Assembly: GCF_964340395.1 (NCBI RefSeq)
Contig: NC_135560.1
Location: 20,315,675 to 20,379,674 of the forward strand
Reading direction: 5' to 3'
Source of the DNA: Glandiceps talaboti
Lineage: Eukaryota > Hemichordata > Enteropneusta > Spengelidae
DNA: 64,000 nucleotides
The notes under the pieces are model-generated. The model ran no database searches, had not been told where the DNA came from, and worked only from the letters and a program-made list of their open reading frames with translations. The position numbers were made by a program, and so were the translations under genes. Numbering within the stretch: the first letter of the stretch is position 1; every line of letters begins with the position of its first letter. Shown piece after piece: positions 40,301 to 50,111 of the stretch.

Positions 40301-43300
40301 TATAGTATAGTATAGTTAAGTTTATATCATTATTGTTTTTGTCTTAATTACATGATAGTTCATTTAGTTTTTCAGTGTTCTCTGCCTTTTGCTGCTGCTT
40401 TAAACAGAATCCATTGTGATATTATGTTTAAACATCTGATTTGATAAATTGGAGTGCGGGTTTATTAAACCAGTATTTTTTTCATTTATTCACCCAACCC
40501 AACCCCAACCCCTCCACTCCAAAAATAAATTAAAATAATATGGTTAACTTTACCGATTGGAATCATTCTGACATGACCGTTACAATTTAATGATTAAACG
40601 TGAATGTGACAATGTCTAATATAGCCATAGACTGAGAGAAACATCATGTCACTCATTGGCCCTCATTGGCCTCCTCTCTGTGTGAGAGGGGTTGACTGAA
40701 ATGTGAGGGCGCCTGTCAAAGCATACGTTACAGATATGACTATTACAACTGAGAAAACAAATTAGTCTTTATGAAAATCCTTTGTTAGATCTACAACCCG
40801 GTGAAATTGTTTATGGCATCCTGATAAGACATTCGTACATTTGATAATTAAAAGCATGGAAACAAATTTCACATTAAACTTTTCTATAAATTGTAAAAGT
40901 CATGGTGGACTGCTACATTGTATGTATAGTTTCTTCACAAACTGCTGTCTTATATCTCTAAGACTTGTATTCCATCAATTCTCGGTACCTGCAATAGTAT
41001 TTATAGCTCATGTTAGAAGATCAAAATAGAATGACAAGGTCGACTTACACCCATAGTAATGCATATGTATAGCGTATGTAGCGGAAGTTATGGTGTTGAC
41101 TAGGAAATTGAAAGTTGAATTGAATCTGTGCTATAGGTTACCAGAGATATAAATATACATTTGATTGAATTGTTGTAGGAAGTGGATACTTGGACTTTAA
41201 TTACCTGAGTTCAATAAATCAAGGGTAAAATCTAAAATAAAATAAAATAAAAAATCTAATTGATGATTAAAGTAGGCCAAAAATAGAGAAGGATGTCGAT
41301 CTAGACTTTCTTCTAGCACTCCTTCAAAAGGAAGGAAGTAAGTATAGGTTAGGCCAAAAAAAAAATATATCTGGTTCTGGTCAGCGCTCGCGTGCCCTGA
41401 ATACCCTCGTGTCGATCCTTTTTTCCCGATAATTTTTGCTTTCCCGTTCCTTATTTATTCCTGATATCAGGAGAACAAGCAGCTGAAATCTACCCTACAT
41501 GCCAAGACTGCTTAAATACAAAGCCTAAACTGCTTTGAAGAAAAAAGAAGTTTTTCAAGAGATAAATATGATAGAACAGAGTATGTAAAGTGTCAAAAAA
41601 AATGTGTATTTACTAATTTCCAAAAAAAAAAAAAAAAATTAGGAAAAAAAAAAATTTGCATCATTGTACCACTTTAGAAAGTTTACCCTGACCAGAACCA
41701 GATATTTGGCCTTACTTCTAAAGGTCTGCACCTGACAGTATGGTTTTGAGAATTAAATAGTGGGCCAGGTTGATACACATGTACATGTAATTACTAAGTC
41801 CAAGTGTACACCATGTTTGTCACTGTAAGTTGAATAGCACGTACTCTCACTAAAGAGTGAAGATGGCTGCATTGTTGAAAAGTACGAACATGATAATTCA
41901 GTCATCAATTGATATGCAAGCATATAAATTGAATTAATCCTATTATTCACTTGTGTATTTTGTCAGCCATCATATTCAACTTTTTGATTTCTGGGAATAA
42001 ATGATGACAGTAAGTTCAATAATTTACAAGAAACAAAAAATTCAATAATGGAAATCTTTCATGTTTAATTTGCCAAAGCGATCACCTATAAGAATGAAAA
42101 TTAATAACATCTTATATTAGTTAATGTTAATTACGTCTTATATTTTTGTAATGTCAATAATTTTTCGGACCTCTTGCCAAAATGTAGTTGAAAAGATAAA
42201 ATGCTGAGCACTTCATACATTAATGCTAGCCTACCTGTAGTCTTGAAGGACTGACGTCTACTACTCTATTTCACCTATCCTAACTGCCACTTTGATATTT
42301 TGAATTTTCACTCATCCTTCTTGTCTATTGTTTTTTACAATTGCTAGTATTTCCCTGGCATTCCTTCAGAGAATCTGATTGGTCGAATATACAATAACAC
42401 ATATTTAAAATTGTAATTAGACATAAATTGCAATCAGGTCACATGATGAGGCCATAATTAGGTATGTGCATCAGAGGTTTTATGGGACACAGATTCTATT
42501 ATTTTCTGATTTGTTAATTGTCACTTTGTATGTGTTATGAGTGGCAGGGCAGGGCAGGGCTTATTACCAGCAGATCTAAGGACTGCTTGTAGACCTGGAA
42601 GGACAAGCAAAAATGCAAAAACTCAAACCAACGGTTACGATAGCTGAAATAGTGTAGTAGCATTAGTCCTTCAAGTCTACAGGTAGGCTACAGTTAGGAT
42701 AGCTGAAATAGTGTAGAAGCATTTGTTTTTCAAGTCTACAGGTACGCTGCAGTTAGGATAGCTGAAATAGTGTAGTAGCATTAGTCCTTCAAGTCTACAG
42801 GTAGGGTACAGTTAGGATAGCTGAAATAGTGTAGTAGCATTAGTCCTTCAAGTCTACAGGTAGGCTACAGTTATGATAGCTGAAATAGTGTAGTAGCATT
42901 AGTCCTTCAAGTCTACAGGTAGGCTACAGTTAGGATAGCTGAAATAGTGTAGTAGCATTAGTCCTTCTAGTCTACAGGTAGGCTACAGTTAGGATAGCTG
43001 AAATAGTGTAGTAGCATTAGTCCTTCAAGTCTACAGGTAGGCTACAGTTAGGATAGCTGAAATAGTGTAGTAGCATTAGTCCTTCTAGTCTACAGGTAGG
43101 CTACAGTTAGGATAGCTGAAATAGTGTAGTAGCATTAGTCCTTCAAGTCTACAGGTGGGCTACAGTTAGGATAGCTGAAATAGTGTAGTAGCATTAGTCC
43201 TTCAAGTCTACAGGTGGGCTACAATTAGGATAGCTGAAATAGTGTAGTAGCATTAGTCCTTCAAGTCTACAGGTAGGCTACAGTTAGGATAGCTGAAATA

Positions 43301-46300
43301 GTGTAGTAGCATTAGTCCTTCAAGTCTATAGGTGGGCTAGTATTAATACTTTGTTCACTGTTATGTGTAACAAGTGACATGGAACAAAGTGTGAAAGATA
43401 TGATACAGCTATTGATTAGCACATGTTAATTAATACCGAAGAACATTTATAGAAACTTGTACATTATAGCAATGAAAGAATTGTCTTAATTGTTTCAACA
43501 TTGCAAGTTTGAAGATACGATTTACCCTGCCTTCTGTCCATAAAGTGTTATCTTTGCCACAGATTCTTCCAAATTCTACATATAGGAAATGATCAGGATA
43601 ATTGTTTATTCATTTCCCTCAGGCTAGGTTTAAGACTATGTGTTCCTTCTTAATCTATAGATTTATTGGTATTCTTTTAGCATTTGATAAATTTCCTGAG
43701 TTGTAAAATCATGAGGAATTGACAATTATCTTTAAAATGCCATTTTTGATCCAAAAACTTTAACTCAAAACCTACTGAGCAGATTGGACTGAAATTTGGT
43801 GGGATTGTTTTTAGGGATGTGTAGATGACGAGTTGTTAATAATATGATGATCCCATCAGTGATCAGACTTTTTGGCAAAATAATTTCAATCCAAAAGTAC
43901 CGGGACTGAAATTTAATGTAAGTTTATCGTTTCAGAAAGAATTTATAGAATTCAAGACAGATCTATTCTCCAGAGCCTAACTGCACAGCATCTTTGAACT
44001 TCAAGGAAACTGGCATTTTATATAAACTAATTGATTGATTGACTGATTGACTAATTAGATTGCTTGTTTTTGTCAGTACTAATTCTCTGCACATTGTCAC
44101 ATGAGTGTAAGAAGGTCATATCTGCTATATAAATTATATAGCAGACACGACCTTCTTGCACTGTGACATATTTGTTGATCAATTGGTTGCTGTTTTCTCA
44201 AGTCATATTACTGTCTGTTTTGCATCAATTTCATTCTGCAACTTCGGAGTTAGGACAATTTAAAACTGGAAATGACCAGCATTTTACACCTTTTAAGGAA
44301 CTGATAAAATCTATTCAGCTATATTTCTATATTCCTCTTCCAATCCCAGTAGTGTTGATAGATTTAGAATGTCTATGTTTTCATTTGCATGTGGTTTTTT
44401 TTGTTTTTTGTTTCAGCATTCATACTTCAAACAAATCAGATATATTTCGGTTTCACATCATCTCTCCAAAAAGGAGTTTAGCTGAAAGCCCTGATTCTGA
44501 TGTTTCTCCTAGTGTGAGTTTATTTTTTTTTCATACATAGGTATTCAAAAGTGTGACCACAAAGCAGCAAAAGAGCAGGGAATAAACTTAAAAGTGTATG
44601 CAAAGTAACCTAATTATGCATGCAATTGCATCCATTGAATATGCAAAATCAATCAATTTCGTTGTGTTGTACATTCAGCATGGCTTCTTATCACTAATTT
44701 GATAAGGTTACCCATAAGTAATGCTGCAAATGATGTCTTTGTGGATATTGGTTTTGTTTTGTTTTGTTTTGTTTTGTTTTGTTTTGTTTTGTTTTGTTTT
44801 GTTTTGTTTGTTGTGTTGTGTTTTGTTTTGTTTTGTTTTGTTTTGTTTTGTTTTGTTTTGTTTTGTTTTGTTTTGTTTTGTTTTGTTTTGTTTTGTTTTG
44901 TTTTGTTTTGTTTTGAAAGATTTATCCTGTTCATTATTACATGTACTGGTATACTATTACATGAAGTAAGCTTATATAAAGCCACAGACAAGGAAAAGAT
45001 ATGATACAAGAAGTCTTAACTATGATACCCACGCAGTTAATTATTTCAACCATCAAACCAATCTAATGAAAATATATTTTATAGACTCACTTGCATTGAT
45101 ACTGTGGTTACAAATTTAGAAGTCCAGATTTTGGACTAACCTTATACACTTGTGGCCCATTAGAAATCACAGAAAAAGAAGAAAAGGCGAAAACAGAAAA
45201 AGAAGAGGGAAGGTATAGGTAAGTTGGGTATTGTTGTTGAAATATTTCTTGCGCCTGATTTTAACTTATCTGGTATCGGTTTACTTTGCTATATTTTCAC
45301 TCATGTATGAATATTAAAGGTACTGTAGACACTAGAGGTATCATCTATGTAACAAATAGCTCCTGTCCCACTCTATGAATAAACATTATCTGAAGAATCA
45401 TTATCTAAATGTAAAATTGTTCAATGCAAGGATGATGCAAAGTAGATACTTGAAAGGGTCTTATTTAGTCACACTGCTACAGTACGTTCTCTCATAAGAT
45501 TTTTATCTACTTCTTTAAGTTTTTACTGTTACAGTAACTGATAGATATATAGCTATTCTAATAATGTGCAGGAACTAATCTAAGGAACTTCCATCATGTC
45601 TTCCCTGTAATATGAGAATTTGATTCTATTTTGTACAACAGACGTACCGATATTTCAATTTCTTCTTGATTTTAGAAACAGAAGAGGATGAAGGAAGCAT
45701 TCAAGAATCAAGAGGCAAGTTTGCCATTTCCACTAAATTCAGACTTCTTAAATTTCAATATTACTGTTACATATTGCTTGTTGTTGGAAGAACACAATGC
45801 GTTGATGCACACTGTTTCCATTCAAATATTTAATAACTAAAACAACATTAAAAGATTACTCTTGATCAAACTTTTGAATATATAAAGCTGATGATGCTCC
45901 AATTATGGTTTTCAACTGTGTCGGCCAAACATGCAAACAAAGACCAATTCATGAAATGTTGCTGTGCCTGTAATCATGAGGAACTTGCAACAGTGTTCCA
46001 CATTAACCACTGAAAATGTAGACTGTTGTCATCCTAGATATCTTTGAATATTCCTCTGTAGAAATTGTTCAAAACTGGTACCAACTGAAAATTTACAGAA
46101 ACCAAAACCTAAATTAATGGTTCTGTATGGTTACATATATATGTAATGAACTGCCAAACTTTGAGAAATTCAAATAAAAATTTTCTTACAGATGTTCATG
46201 TAGAAACTGGTGGACAGAAGTTGATTCGTGATGAAATGGATTGTACAATGTACAGTTATTCCTTCTTTCACTTCGTTTTCTTCCTGGCATCATTGTACAT

Positions 46301-46905
46301 AATGATGACGTTAACGAATTGGTACAGGTAAGTGTAGCTACGTTGTTTTCTTCCTGGCATCATTGTACATAATGATGACGTTAATGAATTGGTACAGGTA
46401 AGTGTAGCTACGTTGTTTTCTTCCTGGCATCATTGTACATAATGATGACGTTAACGAATTGGTACAGGTAAGTGTAGCTACATTGTTTTCTTCCTGCCAT
46501 TTTGACCTGCTGTGTACTCACGGTGGTCACGTGACCATGTAATAGTTGATGGAACTATTTCCCTAGGGAAATAGTCATTCTATTTTCCTATCACGTGGCT
46601 GATTCTAGCGAATCATGGCACAGCATTATCAATAGGTATATTATAACATCATATATGACCTGGAACATATGTACATCTATAGAACAACCTTACAATTTCC
46701 GTAAACTAACATGTACATTGTTATATATTACAGACCAGAAGTTGCGTCACTAGAGAATCTGATCAAAACCATGGAATCAGTATGGGTGAGAATGGCATCT
46801 AGTTGGACCTGTCTCTTTGTGTATTTTGTAAGACTCCTGTGGCCTTTGTGTTGTTCAAAGAGAAAAAAGAAAAAGAGAAGACCAACTCAGGGTACATCTG
46901 TCTGA
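31874..46905 (+). CDS. SERINC5-like: SERINC family membrane protein, SERINC5-like (12 exons, N-terminal exon not found)
   Basis: Joined exons 31874-32038, 33025-33203, 34648-34824, 35154-35191, 35860-36036, 37366-37461, 38338-38500, 44417-44513, 45164-45218, 45676-45714, 46192-46327 and 46734-46905 give 1494 nt in one frame: 497 residues and a stop. SERINCs are about ten-pass membrane proteins of the plasma membrane and endosomes, linked to serine-containing lipids and phospholipid scrambling; vertebrate SERINC5 also restricts retroviruses. Seen here: the Cys-rich start ([17 protein letters not shown]), [70 protein letters not shown] and [24 protein letters not shown] and the last block resemble SERINC5 most. 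Two unusual basic stretches: a [11 protein letters not shown] loop and a KRKKKKRR C-terminus. One intron is GC-AG. The first exon (about 10 residues plus leader) was not found. Confidence 0.95.
33025..33203 (+). CDS. SERINC5-like: SERINC exon: extracellular loop and TM2
   Basis: Acceptor ATTATTTAG, donor GG|GTAGGT, phase 0 to 2. Encodes [20 protein letters not shown] and the hydrophobic stretch up to GLHNG. Confidence 0.93.
33545..34460 (-). mobile_element. decayed non-LTR retrotransposon (RT core to C-terminus), antisense in SERINC intron
   Basis: Minus-strand translation with stops and frameshifts shows the RT catalytic block [12 protein letters not shown] (YADD at 34311-34322), then [20 protein letters not shown]. 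After a degraded middle come [24 protein letters not shown] and [17 protein letters not shown], and the C-terminus [14 protein letters not shown] with a stop near 33545. Order and motifs are those of LINE ORF2 proteins. The clade is uncertain. Broken, so not active. Confidence 0.85.
34648..34824 (+). CDS. SERINC5-like: SERINC exon: TM3-TM4
   Basis: Acceptor TTTCACAG, donor TTG|GTGAGT, phase 2 to 2. Encodes [20 protein letters not shown] and [20 protein letters not shown]. Confidence 0.94.
35154..35191 (+). CDS. SERINC5-like: SERINC micro-exon, 38 bp
   Basis: Acceptor GTTTTAAG, donor TAG|GTATGT, phase 2 to 1. Encodes [12 protein letters not shown], matching the loop after SWNKNW in SERINC5. 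Too short for open-frame searches. Confidence 0.88.
35860..36036 (+). CDS. SERINC5-like: SERINC exon: TM5-TM6
   Basis: Acceptor ATCTTACAG, donor AAAG|GTTAGT, phase 1 to 1. Encodes [20 protein letters not shown] and [20 protein letters not shown]. Confidence 0.94.
36200..36400 (+). repeat. degenerate fragment of the CCCATAGCAACAGCC repeat family
   Basis: Loose matches (accatgttcatagcaacagc and accatagacacatccatagc with a period near 110 bp) to the tandem block at 8.9-9.5 kb. Confidence 0.45.
36946..37301 (+). repeat. (GTAT)n/(GT)n/(CTGT)n microsatellite
   Basis: About 355 bp in a SERINC intron, ending about 65 bp before the exon at 37366; frames through it are repeat translations. Confidence 0.97.
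37366..37461 (+). CDS. SERINC5-like: SERINC exon: TM7
   Basis: Acceptor CTTTGCAG, donor TTG|GTAAGT, phase 1 to 1. Encodes [20 protein letters not shown] and SSMPDLV, equivalent to GLLQSGVISCYVTYLTFSAL of SERINC5. Confidence 0.92.
38338..38500 (+). CDS. SERINC5-like: SERINC exon: glycosylated loop and TM8
   Basis: Acceptor TAATCAG, donor AAG|GTAAGT, phase 1 to 2. Encodes two N-glycosylation sites (NQT, twice) in a loop, then [19 protein letters not shown]. Confidence 0.9.
38990..39108. repeat. perfect 37-bp inverted repeat (long hairpin)
   Basis: AGATACCTTTTGGAACAAAC...CATGTG at 38990-39026 is the exact reverse complement of 39072-39108, with a 45-nt loop. Pairing continues outward imperfectly (GAGAATAAT / ATTATTCTC). 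The 14-mer CAATATACTTTATG flanks both sides (about 38925 and 39125), as a target duplication might. Confidence 0.85.
39833..39927 (+). repeat. (GTAT)n(GTAC)n microsatellite
   Basis: GTAT run turning into a self-complementary GTAC run of about eight units at the 3' end. Confidence 0.95.
42222..43345. mobile_element. inverted-repeat element whose right terminal unit is amplified as a 59-bp minisatellite
   Basis: At 42225-42290 lies one inverted copy of a unit (minus strand: CAGTTAGGATAGGTGAAATA, then GTCCTTCAAGACTACAGGTA). From about 42640 to 43340 about twelve direct copies of the same 59-bp unit follow head-to-tail (GGCTACAGTTAGGATAGCTG, then AGCATTAGTCCTTCAAGTCT). About 350 bp of unique sequence separates them. 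A single further copy lies at 61.2 kb. Simplest reading: a MITE-like element with about 60-bp termini, one of which has expanded. Confidence 0.75.
43735..43930 (+). repeat. fragment of the 8.29-kb dispersed repeat
   Basis: ACCTACTGAGCAGATTGGAC and AAATTTGGTGGGATTG match the 8.5-8.75 kb block in order and orientation. Confidence 0.65.
44095..44168. ncRNA. 74-nt hairpin, miRNA-precursor-like or palindromic MITE
   Basis: Arms TGTCAC...AAGAAGGTCATATCTGC and GCAGACACGACCTTCTTGCACTGTGACA pair over about 33 bp with a few mismatches and a tiny AT-rich loop. Length suits a pre-miRNA, but the TATATA loop and near-palindromic form suit a short transposon equally well. It lies about 250 bp before a SERINC exon, on the sense strand of the intron. 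Confidence 0.4.
44417..44513 (+). CDS. SERINC5-like: SERINC exon: cytoplasmic loop, part 1
   Basis: Acceptor TTGTTTCAG, donor AGT|GTGAGT, phase 2 to 0. Encodes [20 protein letters not shown] and [12 protein letters not shown], the poorly conserved intracellular loop between the last membrane segments. Confidence 0.85.
44753..44913 (+). repeat. (GTTTT)n pentanucleotide microsatellite
   Basis: About 30 GTTTT units with one interruption (TTTGTTGTGTTGTG). The FCFVLFCFV and KQNKT frames are repeat translations. Confidence 0.97.
45164..45218 (+). CDS. SERINC5-like: SERINC exon: basic loop, 49 or 55 bp
   Basis: Acceptor CCCATTAG. Two in-frame donors 6 bp apart: GAAG|GTATAG (end 45212) and ATAG|GTAAGT (end 45218, stronger), both leaving phase 1. 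Encodes [16 protein letters not shown] with or without GI. Placement depends on frame continuity with its neighbours. Confidence 0.7.
45676..45714 (+). CDS. SERINC5-like: SERINC exon: acidic loop, GC donor
   Basis: Acceptor TGATTTTAG, phase 1 to 1, encodes [13 protein letters not shown]. The 3' side reads AGAG|GCAAGT, the consensus of GC-AG introns; no GT donor fits the frame. The acidic peptide directly follows the basic one in the preceding exon. Confidence 0.72.
46192..46327 (+). CDS. SERINC5-like: SERINC exon: conserved TM9 block
   Basis: Acceptor TTCTTACAG, donor CAG|GTAAGT, phase 1 to 2. Encodes [20 protein letters not shown], then [20 protein letters not shown] and LTNWYR, the most conserved SERINC stretch. 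Confidence 0.95.
46274..46499 (+). repeat. 70-bp tandem triplication carrying an exon end and its splice donor
   Basis: The last 54 bp of the SERINC exon plus its donor and the first intron bases are copied twice (46328-46397, 46398-46467), with a partial fourth start. Each copy ends GAATTGGTACAG|GTAAGT. Copies differ by one or two bases. Reading past the first donor meets TAA at once. Confidence 0.9.
46512..46608. repeat. imperfect palindrome in SERINC intron
   Basis: Contains the perfect palindromes GGTCACGTGACC and ACTATTTCCCTAGGGAAATA+GT. The flanks ACGTGACCATGTAATAG and CTATTTTCCTATCACGT extend pairing to about 33 bp per arm. MITE-like. Confidence 0.55.
46734..46905 (+). CDS. SERINC5-like: SERINC last coding exon: TM10 and basic tail
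   Basis: Acceptor TATTACAG, phase 2, stop TGA at 46903-46905. Encodes [20 protein letters not shown], then WPLCC and a [15 protein letters not shown] tail. Confidence 0.93.
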
Positions 46906-47502
46906 AAGCCAACTTAATATGATTTAAGCTATAGTCTTTGGGCAGTACTTTTTTATTTCAAGTAATGCACATAACAATATTGTTATATGCATGGTTTAAT
47001 AATGTGAACAAATGAGAAAAACAACTCAGGGCACACTGGCCTTGAAAATGAATGGCCAGTCGCTGATAACACACACTCTTACAACACAATTAATGGACTT
47101 TATTATGAGGGCATCTTTCACAAATACAATTTCTCTGTGATAAAGTGTCTTGCTACCATGTATATTAAAATTCAAAACTTTTTAAGATAACGTGCTCTGT
47201 CCAATAATAGTTGTGAAAAAGATAAGCATTTCAGGAATGATTTATAAAATCAGGTTGATTTACCTAAAAGATGTGCACAACATGTATATGTTTAATAATG
47301 TACAATTTACAGTGTATGACACTCTACAGGCATAAAGTTACTAAGTGTAGTTTCTACATGGAGAACAACTATTTCATAATCCACCATTACAATAATTATT
47401 ACAATCATGTTAAGAATATTACCAATCATAGTAGACTACTATATTCTTAGTGTTTCAGTGAATGTCATTGAAACATCACTAATTGAGTGTATGTACATAT
47501 GT

Positions 47503-47535
47503 GTGTTTGTGTGTGTGTGTGTATGTGTGTGTGTG

Positions 47536-47567
<32 letters not shown>

Positions 47568-47781
47568 AGTCTCTATGTATATATACATACATACATACAT
47601 ACATACACACATACATACATACATACATACACACATACATACATACATACACATACATGCGTGCATGCTTGCGTATGTATGTATGTATGTATGTATGTAT
47701 GTATGTATGTATGTATGTATGTATGTGTGTGTATGTATGTATGTATGTATGTATGTATGTATGTATGTATGTATGTATGTA

Positions 47782-47812
<31 letters not shown>

Positions 47813-47823
47813 ATGTATGTATG

Positions 47824-47862
<39 letters not shown>

Positions 47863-47867
47863 ATGTA

Positions 47868-47914
<47 letters not shown>

Positions 47915-47967
47915 ATGTATGTATGTATGTATGTATGTATGTATGTATGTATGTATGTGTGTGTGTA

Positions 47968-48000
<33 letters not shown>

Positions 48001-48120
48001 ATGTATGTATGTATGTATGTATGTATGTATGTATGTATGTATGTATGTATGTATGTATGTATGTATGTATGTATGTATGTATGCAAGTATGTATGTATGT
48101 ATGTATGTATGTATGTATGT
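47503..48120 (+). repeat. compound (GT)n/(CTGT)n/(CATA)n/(GTAT)n microsatellite, about 620 bp
   Basis: The largest simple-sequence array in the window. A CATA segment (47585-47657) meets a GTAT segment (47673 on), so the two halves are inverted repeats of each other. All frames of up to 250 codons are repeat translations. Confidence 0.97.
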
Positions 48121-49868
48121 GTAACAACATGCATTGATGTTGGTAAATTGATATCTTAAATGTTTGTAAAACTGACAATGTGAAGTATTTTTAAATTCCA
48201 GAATCATATCTTCCATATGAAGCTTGTCAATTAGTTCCATCTGTCACAGCATTTTATCACAAAGAAAGAATTATTAATATTCCATGACAACACAACTATA
48301 GATTTGATATGTGTGTTTTGAAAATAAATGTGTTATAAGAATTTTTTATTGACATTCACTTCACTTTTGAATATCCTATAATCTATGAGATGTTCAAAAA
48401 ATTCAAAAGAACATATCAGATAGTTTAATATACCCAAATCATCATTACAACTTTTAGGCAATTAGTTTAGAACTGTGAATTGTGGTACAAGTAGTCAACC
48501 ATCATACAAGTTCTGCTTTTTAAAGAGAACATTACGTTCATGTGCAATCATATAGGCACTTTAAATAATATTGAACTATCTTTACTTTTATATTTTCATA
48601 GGATAGCTGAATATGTTTAGTATTTATTTATATGATAATTTATTTCTGAAACACTTAAGTTGCCACTCAAGGCAGAAAATTGATATATATATTACATACA
48701 AATGTAACTCATTTCCATTTTGGGGGGAGGTGGGAAGGGAAGGGGGGACTTAGCATTTGAAGAGTTGATATTTGATGATTCCGACAATGTAAAAATTCAT
48801 ATTGTCATGTTTACAATATATATAATGTAGTGACAAGTGTTGTCATATATGTGATAGAGATGTGAATACTAACAAACTAATTGCCAGTAGTGAGTTAATA
48901 ATGGAATACGTTAAAAGTTAGTAATAGTTATAAACTTAGAAACTATATGGTTCCTGTTAAGTGCTGAGAATGCATTTGTATGTGGTCATATTTATCTCCC
49001 ACAAGGTACAAACAACAGATGAAAAGTACAAAAGTTTAAGGACTCCGTGATATTTGACTTCATTGGCCCAAATCAAGCTCCTACACAGCGTAGCCCAAAA
49101 AACATCTCCCTACACCTACATTTGTATTTCCGCTTCTGGTTGAATATTATGGGATATCAATGCTTAGGAGTATGGGCCCAAATGTGCACTGTCTGGAAGG
49201 GTCATTCCACCTGTGCATCCATCATGCATCTGTCCTTCCTTGTAGAAATGCTGTTGGAGACACAAGTCTTGCAACCTTGACCAGAATGGCAAAGCAAATG
49301 CACAGTTTGCAAAATTGTTGTAAAAATTGACATTTTTGTTGATAACTCAAGAAGTTGCAAACATTGTGACCTAGTACTTGGGTCTGCACCCACTTGGGTA
49401 TGATTATAGAAGCAAGCTTTATAAGCTTTTCAGGGCAAACACTGATGTTTCACCTTGATGTATATTAAAAGATCAAATTGCAAGTTCCACAATAAGTTTG
49501 GATCAATGAATCCTTTCTGATATTTTGAATTGTTATTATGTAAAGCGAACTTCAAGTAACGAAGTTTCTTAACTATTTTAACTATTTCAGTGACTGTGTA
49601 GAACTTTGATTACAATAATTAATAAATAAGTGACTGTGAATTAATGATGATCACAGTTTTCCTGAAATAAATTACTGTATTATAAACTGAATGTTTGAAA
49701 TCAGGTCAAAACTTACATAGAAATGTATGTTTTCATTAATTGAGTTGAAGACTGATATTATGTGATTTACAAAATTTCATTGGAAAAATACAAGTGTTTA
49801 TATCATTCATACAATATATTTGTATCAATGCAAGTTTGAAACATTTTGTTACATTTACATATAAGTAA

Positions 49869-50015
49869 CAATCTGATTAAAATCCGATGTAGATGTCGGC
49901 TAATCGTTCATTGTTATTTTTACCTTGGTATTTTTGCTTGATTTGACCTGCCTATTACATCTTAACGATTTCCTCGTGGTGGTCGTCTCCTCTACATCAG
50001 ATTTTAATCAGATTG
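49869..50015. mobile_element. 147-bp MITE-like element with 25-bp terminal inverted repeats
   Basis: CAATCTGATTAAAATCCGAT+GTAGA at 49869 and its reverse complement at 49991-50015 differ at one position. The interior is unique; no open frame. Confidence 0.75.
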
Positions 50016-50111
50016 ATATTAGTAATAAACTTTTTTAAAGTTAGTACTTGTTGAAGTTCACACTTATGTAAGGCCAGTTATCAAAAGTCTTATATTTTCA
50101 ATTTATAGCAG

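Larger units (their letters stand above)
38501..44416. other. longest SERINC intron (5.9 kb), repeat-rich
   Basis: No further exon is needed by the reading frame. It holds a perfect hairpin (38990-39108), a GTAT/GTAC run, an inverted-repeat element with a 59-bp minisatellite (42.2-43.3 kb), a dispersed repeat fragment (43.7 kb) and a second hairpin (44095-44168). Confidence 0.8.

Noticed and set aside
44653-45009. [10 protein letters not shown] frame on the minus strand
   Set aside because: GTTTT pentanucleotide repeat read in antisense.
47407-48240. Frames of 200-250 codons on both strands ([16 protein letters not shown])
   Set aside because: Pure translations of GTAT/CATA microsatellites, open in every frame.
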